A stretch of 5,521 bases of DNA from Chloroflexota bacterium (GCA_026389655.1 JAPLHL010000097.1:1-5521), one strand, 5' to 3'; counted from the stretch's first letter, positions 1 through 4,917 are shown. Notes: generated by a model not told the origin, from the sequence alone. Translations and numbers: made by a program.

Positions 1-464
1 AACCTGTTGAACTCCTTGATCTCCTTTTCATTGGGAGCGTGCTCATTGCCCATGCCGCCGGCTATCATCGGAGGGTAGCTTTCAGGCGTGTGCAGAGAGT
101 GTCCAGCAAGGACTTTGAACCCCTTTGCCGTAACCCATTTATCTAGAGTGATTCGGGTCTTGCCACTGATAAAGCCGTATGTATTGAAGACAAACGCCGG
201 TTTCCTGGTTTGCCGGTTTAATTTATCCAGGAAAGCCCGGATTAAGTAGGGCGGCTCTATAAAATCCGTGAAGCAGGCGAATCCGGCGATGTCATAAGAA
301 CCAAGGTCCGGCATACCTTCCCTTGCAATATTAAACAGCTTGAACTCGGCGTTCTTGATGTTATTCGCAATGTACTGGCAGGCCAATTTAGTATTGCCGG
401 AGCCTGAATAGTAACAGATGATACCTTTCAATATATCACTATTGATTACATTGACACCGGCCAT
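1..464 (-). CDS. EFR1-type flavodoxin/ferredoxin protein, N-terminal part (runs off window)
   Basis: The 154 residues present form the flavodoxin domain of an EFR1-family electron-transfer protein; family members carry an FMN-binding flavodoxin domain followed by two [4Fe-4S] ferredoxin motifs, which would lie beyond the window edge. Visible motifs are the FMN phosphate loop YYSGSGNTKLA (residues 18-28), the FTDFIEPP segment (65-72), the FNTYG flavin-contact loop (93-97), and the strongly family-specific GHSLHTPESYPPM (121-133) and GGMGNEHAPNEKE (136-148). The chosen ATG at 464 is preceded by a run of six G (477-482) about 12 nt upstream. An in-frame TTG at codon 12 is nearer to where many relatives start, so the N-terminus is slightly uncertain. 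It lies 58 bp downstream of the YkgJ-like gene on the same strand and is probably cotranscribed. The protein should be cytoplasmic; its redox partner cannot be inferred here. Confidence 0.88.
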   Translation of the reverse strand, partial: MAGVNVINSDILKGIICYYSGSGNTKLACQYIANNIKNAEFKLFNIAREGMPDLGSYDIAGFACFTDFIEPPYLIRAFLDKLNRQTRKPAFVFNTYGFISGKTRITLDKWVTAKGFKVLAGHSLHTPESYPPMIAGGMGNEHAPNEKEIKEFNR

Positions 465-522
465 ATATGTGTATGACCCCCCTTAATTACATTACGACTG
501 CTGAGCTAACGGCGCCTGACTG

Positions 523-891
523 CTAAGGGGTATCTTCGGGGCTTACTACTTGATTTAGGTCAAAGCAGGGTAAATAACCATCCTGGAAGGCTTCCCTTGC
601 CTCTTGCAGGTTTTTGGGGAAAGTCAGACAGGTAATTGGCTTGTGACCTGTGGAATGCAAGCGGCAACCGCGTTGCGGCTGAAGGAATATACAGCCCTTT
701 TTGCGTACTCTTGTCCTGTAGAGAATTTCCCCGTCGCTTTCATAAGGTTTGGTGAATTCTTTGGAAGAAGCAATATTCAGGGATATTATTCTCTCGTACT
801 CTTCCGGCAGAACGTCAACCCCGTAGCGGCAGCATGCATCAGCACAATCGGTTACCATACAGTCAGGGTGGTGAAATATTTTACGGCTCAT
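523..891 (-). CDS. YkgJ-like cysteine-cluster (putative Zn/Fe-chelating) protein
   Basis: This 122-residue protein has the layout of the YkgJ / zinc- and iron-chelating cysteine-cluster family: C11-x4-C16-x3-C20-C21 near the start, then a 'GCIFL' segment with C67, C76 in 'GCRLH', and C88 in 'KPITCLTFP', with a further C109. Eight cysteines in 122 residues, at the spacing typical of the family, strongly suggest metal binding; the family's biochemical role is poorly defined. The length is normal for a single-domain member. No convincing Shine-Dalgarno precedes the ATG at 891, and an extended -10-like element (905-913) would give a leader of only a few nucleotides, so initiation may be nearly leaderless. 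It is the first gene of a minus-strand pair with the EFR1 flavodoxin and is divergent from the thioesterase gene. The pairing may mean a role in metal supply or maturation of that redox protein, but this is inference. Confidence 0.82.
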   Translation of the reverse strand: MSRKIFHHPDCMVTDCADACCRYGVDVLPEEYERIISLNIASSKEFTKPYESDGEILYRTRVRKKGCIFLQPQRGCRLHSTGHKPITCLTFPKNLQEAREAFQDGYLPCFDLNQVVSPEDTP

Positions 892-904
892 TAATCAAGT
901 AAAT

Positions 905-913
905 AATATACCA
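905..913 (-). promoter_or_regulatory. Possible extended -10 promoter element of the YkgJ-like gene
   Basis: Read on the minus strand this is TGG-TATATT, matching the TGnTATAAT extended -10 pattern. No good -35 lies at 16-18 bp, which extended -10 promoters tolerate. The predicted transcript would start about 6-8 nt before the ATG at 891. The whole 892-994 gap is AT-rich, so a chance match is possible. Confidence 0.3.
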
Positions 914-986
914 TAATATCTATCAATCTGCTATTAACAGAGTTTTAATTCAAATAGGGTTATCAAAACCGAGGCGTAAAAAGGGC

Positions 987-992
987 TATAAT
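987..992 (+). promoter_or_regulatory. Possible -10 box (TATAAT) of the thioesterase gene
   Basis: A perfect TATAAT lies 24 bp upstream of the preferred ATG at 1016. No recognisable -35 is at the right distance (TTATCA at 960-965 would need a 21-bp spacer). Transcription would begin near 999, downstream of the alternative ATG at 995, which supports the later start. Confidence 0.4.
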
Positions 993-1003
993 CAATGCAC
1001 GAT

Positions 1004-1009
1004 GGAGGG
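1004..1009 (+). promoter_or_regulatory. Ribosome binding site deciding the thioesterase start
   Basis: GGAGGG lies 6 nt before the ATG at 1016. The upstream in-frame ATG at 995 has no such site, and this site lies inside its reading frame, so translation is placed at 1016. Confidence 0.75.
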
Positions 1010-1015
1010 ATTACC

Positions 1016-1453
1016 ATGAATGTGGATAAAAACCGCCTGGAGTTTCTGAAAAGGGATGCGGTACAGGGATTTACAAAAGAAATCGGATTAACTCCTCTGT
1101 CTATGAAGCCGGGTGAATTCAGCACGAGTATTAAAATCAAGAAGCATCTTCGTCAACAAGATGGTTTTGTGCATGCAGGAGTCATAGCTGCCATGGCTGA
1201 CCATACAGCGGGTTATGCCTGCTACTCATTGGTCCCGGAGAGTCATCGAATCCTGTCTGTGGAGTTTAAAATAAGCTATTTCAGACCGGCATCCGGCGAA
1301 TATTTGGAATGCAGGGCCTGGGTATCCAAACCGGGTAAACAGATACTATTTACTGAAGCTGAGGTTTATTCTGTCAAAGGCAAAACCAAAACTCTTATTG
1401 CCAAGGCCATGCATACAATGGCCTCTGTGCCGAAAGAAAAAATAGCTAAATGA
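1016..1453 (+). CDS. PaaI-like hotdog-fold thioesterase
   Basis: This 145-residue protein belongs to the hotdog-fold acyl-CoA thioesterase superfamily, PaaI-like branch, which hydrolyses acyl- or aryl-CoA thioesters in the cytoplasm. The diagnostic segment is 'GFVHAGVIAAMADHTAGYA' (about residues 50-68), equivalent to the family's HGGxxxxLxDxxxG, with the central-helix Asp in the 'MADHT' stretch as the probable catalytic acid. The second Gly of HGG is replaced by Ala-Gly order (HAG), which is common in relatives. The following 'ILSVEFKISYFRPASGEYLECRAWV' region (quoted in parts: SVEFKISYFRPA, then LECRAWV) fits the conserved hotdog beta strands. The length is typical. The start at 1016 is chosen because GGAGGG precedes it; a seven-codon longer form from 995 is possible. 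The substrate is unknown. It stands alone, divergent from the YkgJ-like gene. Confidence 0.85.
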   Translation: MNVDKNRLEFLKRDAVQGFTKEIGLTPLSMKPGEFSTSIKIKKHLRQQDGFVHAGVIAAMADHTAGYACYSLVPESHRILSVEFKISYFRPASGEYLECRAWVSKPGKQILFTEAEVYSVKGKTKTLIAKAMHTMASVPKEKIAK

Positions 1454-1585
1454 TATAGCATGGGCAGGAGTTGGTGGCGTGTGGATGCCAACAGCTACAG
1501 GTAGTGCTGCCAAAGCACGAATAGTAATTCTTGCTGATACGGTGCCTGTTATAGCGGAGGTGGTTATTTGTACGTGAGAACCGAT

Positions 1586-1614
1586 TTGCTGTTGTAATCC
1601 CATGATTGTACAAT
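1586..1614 (+). promoter_or_regulatory. Putative sigma-70-type promoter of the lipoprotein gene
   Basis: TTGCTG (1586-1591) and TACAAT (1609-1614) are separated by 17 bp, giving a predicted start near 1621 and a leader of about 30 nt before the ATG at 1651. The -35 is only half consensus and the -10 matches at five of six positions. The predicted start is downstream of the ATG at 1606, arguing against that longer reading. Confidence 0.45.
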
Positions 1615-1615
1615 C
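1604..1615. repeat. Perfect 12-bp palindrome GATTGTACAATC over the -10 box
   Basis: The sequence equals its own reverse complement over 12 bases and covers the putative -10 of the lipoprotein promoter. The core half TTGTAC also occurs at 1568-1573 and 1620-1625 in the same orientation. The position is that expected of a repressor operator; no regulator can be named. Confidence 0.55.
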
Positions 1616-1637
1616 CTTCTTGTACCGGACTGAAAAT

Positions 1638-1647
1638 GGAGAGGTGG
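1638..1647 (+). promoter_or_regulatory. Ribosome binding site deciding the lipoprotein start
   Basis: A GGAGAGGTGG site lies 3 nt before the ATG at 1651 (its GAGG core 6 nt before). The upstream in-frame ATGs at 1606 and 1636 lack such a site, and starting at 1651 places the hydrophobic signal peptide directly at the N-terminus. Confidence 0.75.
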
Positions 1648-1650
1648 CAA

Positions 1651-2505
1651 ATGAGCCGTATTTATGTTTTGATTGCAGCTATTTTATGCATGTTACCTGT
1701 TTTCGCCATCGTTTCATGTGTTTCGCCTGATATTAACATAACCAGTTTCCAGGTGACACCATCGTCAATAACGGCCGGTCAAACGGCTTTGCTTCAATGG
1801 AATGTCACAGGTGCGTCGGCAGTAACGATCAACAACGGTCTTGGCGGGCAGTCCCAGTACGGTAGTTTAGAAGTCAAGCCTGATCAGACAACCACCTACA
1901 TACTTACTGCGAGTAACGGCAGCAGGTCAGTGCAGAGTACAGTCAGTTTGACCGTAAATGCACCTGCTACTTCTTCCATTCCCTCATCCCCGCAAATTCT
2001 ATCTATCTCCGCAGTGGACACACAGGTGTTACTGCACCACCTTGGAGAAACGGTGCGTGTCGAAGGCGATGTGACTTACATTTCGAGCTGGCTGCCCACA
2101 CGTGTCAGTGGACAGGGAACTTCTCGCCCGTGGACTTTTATGTTCTTTATGAAGGATGTTCAGGAGGGTGCTGCCAATAACGCCGGCGACGGCGAATACT
2201 GTCCTGATTGCTGGCGGGATTATACATCGCAGTTCAGGGTAATAATAACCCCGGGCAATCTACCCTTGCTGCTTCCTGTACTTAACAACTATTTCGGCGG
2301 CGGATTCAGCCTGCAGGACCAGGGTTTGATTATTGGTGCGACACGTGAAGGAAGGCTTGTTTATATGCCCAGCCCGTTCTGGAGCTATGGGTATGTGGCG
2401 CAGATACCTGTACATGTCACTGTGCAGGGAGAACTCGTAAATTACGATGCTGCCCCCGCAATTTATCTGACCCAACCCGGCCAGCTTTCGTTCAGACTGC
2501 CTTAG
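1651..2505 (+). CDS. Lipoprotein with Ig-like domain and OB-like C-terminal region
   Basis: The 284-residue product starts with a signal peptide (residues 1-22, hydrophobic core IYVLIAAILCMLPVFAI) ending in a lipobox I20-V-S-C23, so Cys23 is probably lipidated and the protein anchored to the outer face of the cytoplasmic membrane. Residues about 28-103 form a bacterial Ig-like domain: 'ITSFQVTPSSITAGQ', 'LLQWNVTGASAVTI' and 'TTTYILTASNG' mark its strands. A Ser/Thr/Pro-rich linker (104-117) leads to a second domain (118-284) that I do not recognise firmly; 'GETVRVEGDVTYI', 'FRVIITPG', 'VHVTVQGELVNYDAAPAIYL' suggest an OB-like beta barrel of the kind seen in exported tRNA_anti-like domains. 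Cys184 and Cys187 form an isolated CxxC (YCPDCW). A ligand or enzyme activity cannot be assigned. The gene is transcribed alone and converges on the gene ending at 2558. Confidence 0.75.
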   Translation: MSRIYVLIAAILCMLPVFAIVSCVSPDINITSFQVTPSSITAGQTALLQWNVTGASAVTINNGLGGQSQYGSLEVKPDQTTTYILTASNGSRSVQSTVSLTVNAPATSSIPSSPQILSISAVDTQVLLHHLGETVRVEGDVTYISSWLPTRVSGQGTSRPWTFMFFMKDVQEGAANNAGDGEYCPDCWRDYTSQFRVIITPGNLPLLLPVLNNYFGGGFSLQDQGLIIGATREGRLVYMPSPFWSYGYVAQIPVHVTVQGELVNYDAAPAIYLTQPGQLSFRLP

Positions 2506-2557
2506 CTGAATGCCCGCAAACCATTACTGGACTGATCCATGGTGCTGCCGGCTTCTA

Positions 2558-3244
2558 TTATTTTTGACTTACTAACGCTTCCAATTCCTTCTTGAAACCC
2601 CATTTAATGGGCAACGTACCACCGGCTTTATCTATCGCATCCGTGTCGAATGGTGTGTGTGTGGACTGGTAGGCATGGGCTAACTCGCGTGCAAGTGCGC
2701 CTGCGATAACAGCGTCGGGTAGCTTATTACAATCGTTGATTGATAGATGGAGGATACCCCTGGCTGGCAACGGTAGGATGGGGAACCATTTGGCGGCGTT
2801 TATTATTCCGGGTTTTACAATCTCATTATCCAGCTCGCTCCATTGCGGGATTCCCTGCATATTCATGACTGTTGCCTGCAGCCCTCTTTTCACGTTGGTG
2901 GGTAATCTATTCCAGGTTTGAGTCGTGATTTTCCTGATCCGCTGGTCCTCGATGTTAATGGGAGGTTGCTTGGAATTATATTCGGCCAGCAAGCTGAGTA
3001 ACAGGCCAAGGAGAAAAGGGAAGCTCATATAGAAATACTTGTCCCAGGTAGTCCATCTTTTGTCAATCCACACAAGCTGGTAAATGATCCACATCGCATA
3101 AATTATAAAAGCCCAGAACATCGTGTGTATCCCCAGCCTTTCCCTCCCGGTCAACTCGCGGTTTGGGACTAATAGAAATGTGCCTATCGCCGCGAATCCC
3201 AGACACACTATTCCTAAAATTCCACTTGTCATTTGAATATCCAT
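2558..3244 (-). CDS. Three-helix membrane protein with a degenerate HExxH peptidase-like domain
   Basis: The 228-residue protein has three predicted membrane segments, about residues 5-26, 41-60 and 70-87, followed by a soluble domain (about 98-228). The soluble part resembles a compact zinc metallopeptidase: 'ARGILHLSINDCNKLPDAVIAG' corresponds to the 'GxIxLS...LPdxaixGvia' lead-in that precedes HELAH in such proteins, and it continues as A185-R186-E187-L188-A189-H190-A-Y-Q. The first zinc-binding His of HExxH is Arg186 here, while Glu187 and His190 remain, so it is probably catalytically inactive unless another residue supplies the ligand. A downstream 'IKWGFKKELEAL' (213-224) also matches the usual end of the domain. 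The start at 3244 has a GGGGGGTGA site 3 nt upstream. Its own promoter lies at 3264-3291. The function is unknown; a membrane-bound pseudo-peptidase acting as a scaffold or regulator is one possibility. Confidence 0.72.
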   Translation of the reverse strand: MDIQMTSGILGIVCLGFAAIGTFLLVPNRELTGRERLGIHTMFWAFIIYAMWIIYQLVWIDKRWTTWDKYFYMSFPFLLGLLLSLLAEYNSKQPPINIEDQRIRKITTQTWNRLPTNVKRGLQATVMNMQGIPQWSELDNEIVKPGIINAAKWFPILPLPARGILHLSINDCNKLPDAVIAGALARELAHAYQSTHTPFDTDAIDKAGGTLPIKWGFKKELEALVSQK

Positions 3245-3263
3245 AAGTCACCCCCCACTGATA

Positions 3264-3291
3264 ATTATAGCAGCAGTCGCCTGCGTATCAA
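3264..3291 (-). promoter_or_regulatory. Strong sigma-70-type promoter of the membrane pseudo-peptidase gene
   Basis: On the minus strand TTGATA (3291-3286) and TATAAT (3269-3264) are separated by 16 bp. The predicted start near 3257 gives a short leader of about 13 nt that begins right at the ribosome binding site. The -35 box is inside the left arm of the inverted repeat at 3286-3317, so a factor bound there would affect this promoter directly. Confidence 0.65.
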
Positions 3292-3317
3292 TAGGTATTT
3301 AGTAATGCCTATTGATA
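3286..3317. repeat. 14-bp inverted repeat in the divergent control region
   Basis: The arms are TATCAATAGGTATT (3286-3299) and AATGCCTATTGATA (3304-3317), separated by TAGT. Thirteen of fourteen positions pair as Watson-Crick and one (3296/3307) is a T-G pair. It overlaps the -35 of the minus-strand gene and is centred about 67 bp upstream of the predicted start of the plus-strand gene. It has no T-tract and lies between divergent genes, so a protein-binding dyad is more likely than a terminator. Confidence 0.7.
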
Positions 3318-3333
3318 GTATACCTGATCGCTG

Positions 3334-3362
3334 TTGCGGGCATTTCTACACGGTTATATAAT
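3334..3362 (+). promoter_or_regulatory. Sigma-70-type promoter of the enoyl-CoA hydratase/isomerase gene
   Basis: TTGCGG (3334-3339) and a perfect TATAAT (3357-3362) are separated by 17 bp. The predicted start near 3369 leaves a leader of about 20 nt with the ribosome binding site, and rules out translation from the ATG at 3312. Confidence 0.6.
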
Positions 3363-3375
3363 CTGAGGAAAAACA

Positions 3376-3384
3376 GGGGGAGGT
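3376..3384 (+). promoter_or_regulatory. Ribosome binding site deciding the enoyl-CoA hydratase/isomerase start
   Basis: GGGGGAGGT lies 5 nt before the ATG at 3390. The 26 extra codons upstream (from 3312) run through the promoter and have no family similarity. Confidence 0.8.
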
Positions 3385-3389
3385 TGGAT

Positions 3390-4178
3390 ATGCCGGACAG
3401 TGTTTTAATCGTGCAGGATAAGGAAATAGCCAGGCTTATCCTTAATCGGCCATCTTTTTTCAACGCCTTTGATTTCGAGATGATAGACAACGTGGCGCGC
3501 ACTATAATTGGCCTGGCGGCGGATAATAGTATAAGAGGCATCGTGATTTCCGGCGAAGGAAAAGCTTTTTGTGCAGGTGGTGATCTGAAATGGGTTAGCG
3601 ATTTTCAGGCGGGCACTGTCGCTGCCTTTCATAAGCTGGCAGCGGCATTTCACCAGACGGTACTTGAGATACGCAGGATGAATAAACCGGTCATCGCAGC
3701 CATAAACGGTGTTGCAGCAGGCGGAGGTTTTTCACTGGCGCTCGCCTGTGATTTCCGTGTGATGGCTGAATCAGCAGTTCTCCAGCAGGCGTATACATCG
3801 AAAGGCCTCTGTATCGATGGAGGCGGTACATTTACTCTTCCCAGGCTCGTGGGACTTGCGCGTGCCCTTGAAATTGTTGCGTTTGATAAACCGATTTCTT
3901 CAGAAAAAGCCTTATCGTGGGGTCTGGTAACCAGGGTCGTAAAAGACGGGTCTGCAGTCGAAGAAGCAATGCAAATGGCTCACCAGTTGTCGGGGATTTC
4001 ACTCAGTTCTTTCGGCTGGTCAAAGCAGCTATTAACGGATTCTTTCAACAATCCGTTTGAGACTCATATTGAGAAGGAACGCATGGCTTTACGCAGTTGT
4101 GCCGATAATGCAGATGGAAAAGAAGGATTGAAAGCGTTTAAGGAAAAGCGTCCAGCTGTTTTTATGGTTAAGAATTAA
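3390..4178 (+). CDS. Enoyl-CoA hydratase/isomerase (crotonase superfamily, PaaG-like active site)
   Basis: The 262-residue product is a full-length crotonase-fold protein acting on acyl-CoA thioesters in the cytoplasm. The oxyanion-hole segments are clear: 'GKAFCAGGDLKW' (residues 58-68) and 'AAINGVAAGGGFSLALACDFRV' region (103-124, with Asn106-Gly107 and Gly111-113). In classical enoyl-CoA hydratases two Glu residues do the chemistry; here the first position (QPE in the family) reads Q-A-Tyr135, and the second region reads 'CIDGGGTFTLPRLVG' with Asp143. A single Asp at this place with a non-acidic first position is the pattern of PaaG-type epoxyphenylacetyl-CoA isomerases and related enoyl-CoA isomerases, so isomerisation may be more likely than hydration. 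The C-terminus (ADGKEGLKAFKEKRPAVF, 241-258) is typical of the superfamily. It has its own promoter, is divergent from the membrane pseudo-peptidase gene, and meets the hydrolase remnant tail to tail. The true substrate is not evident. Confidence 0.88.
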   Translation: MPDSVLIVQDKEIARLILNRPSFFNAFDFEMIDNVARTIIGLAADNSIRGIVISGEGKAFCAGGDLKWVSDFQAGTVAAFHKLAAAFHQTVLEIRRMNKPVIAAINGVAAGGGFSLALACDFRVMAESAVLQQAYTSKGLCIDGGGTFTLPRLVGLARALEIVAFDKPISSEKALSWGLVTRVVKDGSAVEEAMQMAHQLSGISLSSFGWSKQLLTDSFNNPFETHIEKERMALRSCADNADGKEGLKAFKEKRPAVFMVKN

Positions 4179-4522
4179 TTAGCAGCAGGGGGGCTGAAGC
4201 AATGAAAAAATGGTCTGCCTGTCTGCATATTCTCTTATTTTATCAGCGATGGGATCCAGCACCTCATTGACGTACTCATTGAATATCAGGTGACATGGAA
4301 GATTGAATACGAGTATCTCCTTCGAAGGGGCTTTGATTTTATCGAACACCAGACTGACATAGTCCAAAGAAAAAAGAGGTTCGCCTTTGGATACGATAGC
4401 AACAAAGGGCGGGCCATTGTTCCGGGAATAAAAATTACGACAGGGCCATCCTTGCTGTTTTCCCAGATTGACAGGCATATCTTTGTCCCTGTAGAAGCAA
4501 TATATATCTCTTTGTAGGTCAT
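4179..4522 (-). pseudogene. Alpha/beta hydrolase remnant: internal deletion plus frame change
   Basis: Two separate reading frames hold the two ends of one alpha/beta hydrolase. From ATG 4522 the first frame gives the N-terminus MTYKEIYIASTGTKICLSIW and then 'DGPVVIFIPGTMA', the first strand and oxyanion loop. After about 4401-4411 the similarity moves to another frame: 'PFVAIVSKGEPLFSLDYVSL', 'KAPSKEILVFNLPCHLIFNE' and 'VNEVLDPIADKIREYAD', which is the C-terminal part with the catalytic-His region (CHLIFNE). The roughly 200 residues that normally lie between, with the cap and the GxSxG nucleophile elbow, are absent. No active hydrolase can be made. No good ribosome binding site precedes 4522. 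The C-terminal frame stays open, so the loss may be fairly recent. The end at 4179 abuts the stop of the convergent enoyl-CoA hydratase gene. Confidence 0.78.
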
Positions 4523-4624
4523 TGGTATCTGGAAATTGTACTAGGGGGCAATAGACCGTGCAATGTGATAATGGAGTAGGCCGTAAGGTCAAGATAGTAT
4601 ATTATTGATTATGCGGGGCTAAAG

Positions 4625-4825
4625 ATGAAGACGGCTATTTATATTTATCTGGCTGTGGCATGCGGGATGTTCGGGATAATATTCACCTATGCTATGCTCC
4701 TGATTTGCCTGTATTTCAGAATTGATATCCTGGGGAACCTTTGGCTTATTACCATCCCTATAATTCTTGCTGTGACGCTGAATATTTTCTTGATTGAAGT
4801 GTATTCGAGGAGAAAGAAGGGTTAA
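4625..4825 (+). CDS. Small two-helix membrane protein of unknown function
   Basis: This 66-residue product is almost entirely hydrophobic, with two predicted membrane helices at about residues 4-31 and 38-59 joined by a short loop (RIDILGN), and a basic tail SRRKKG that should lie in the cytoplasm by the positive-inside rule, putting both ends inside. I do not recognise a family. The start at 4625 has GGGG at 4614-4617, a weak ribosome binding site about 7 nt upstream. An AT-rich TATATT/TATTAT stretch at 4598-4605 could be a -10, but no -35 is convincing. It precedes the hemerythrin gene on the same strand by 97 bp, which itself has a TATAAT, so cotranscription is uncertain. Composition and length suit a genuine small protein, but chance cannot be fully excluded. 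Confidence 0.6.
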   Translation: MKTAIYIYLAVACGMFGIIFTYAMLLICLYFRIDILGNLWLITIPIILAVTLNIFLIEVYSRRKKG

Positions 4826-4879
4826 CGGCAATAAGACGATAGATTTATGAATAATGCGGGAAAGAATTATGGCGCAAGC

Positions 4880-4885
4880 TATAAT
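4880..4885 (+). promoter_or_regulatory. Possible -10 box (TATAAT) of the hemerythrin gene
   Basis: A perfect TATAAT lies 37 bp upstream of the ATG at 4923; no good -35 is at 16-18 bp. It may give the hemerythrin gene its own transcript independent of the small membrane protein gene. Confidence 0.35.
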
Positions 4886-4910
4886 AGCCGGTGATTAAAG
4901 AATATCCAGA

Positions 4911-4917
4911 GAGGTGA
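4911..4917 (+). promoter_or_regulatory. Ribosome binding site deciding the hemerythrin start
   Basis: GAGGTGA lies 5 nt before the ATG at 4923. The in-frame GTG at 4914 is part of this site, so it is not the start even though the reading frame is open there. Confidence 0.8.

Larger units (their letters stand above)
1454..1650. other. 197-bp intergenic stretch without a convincing gene
   Basis: No supported CDS lies here. The plus strand holds a 30-codon open stretch from ATG 1489 with no Shine-Dalgarno, and the minus strand is open over part of the same bases; neither resembles a family I recognise. GTGCT/AGCAC around 1502-1516 could form a 5-bp hairpin but has no T-tract, so it is not a credible terminator. 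The last 80 bp hold the lipoprotein promoter and TTGTAC repeats described separately. Confidence 0.4.

Noticed and set aside
604..894. Plus-strand 96-codon ORF
   Set aside because: Antisense of the YkgJ-like gene, whose cysteine pattern is clearly conserved.
1346..1603. Minus-strand 85-codon ORF overlapping the thioesterase end
   Set aside because: No ribosome binding site, no recognised similarity, and half of it is antisense to the thioesterase.
1606..1650. Longer start for the lipoprotein
   Set aside because: It would place 15 unrelated residues before the signal peptide and start upstream of the predicted transcript start; 1651 has a good ribosome binding site.
2506..2557. Bidirectional terminator between the convergent lipoprotein and membrane-protein genes
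   Set aside because: No GC-rich stem followed by a T-tract is present; only short palindromes such as CCATGG occur.
3312..3389. Longer start for the enoyl-CoA hydratase/isomerase (26 extra residues)
   Set aside because: This stretch contains the right arm of the inverted repeat and the promoter; a strong ribosome binding site precedes the ATG at 3390, where family similarity begins.
4202..4270. Plus-strand 22-codon ORF beginning MKKWSACL after a G-rich stretch
   Set aside because: It is the antisense of the conserved hydrolase C-terminus, has no family similarity, and the G-run spacing is accidental.
4290..4517. Plus-strand 75-codon ORF opposite the hydrolase remnant
   Set aside because: Shadow of the minus-strand hydrolase similarity; no ribosome binding site.
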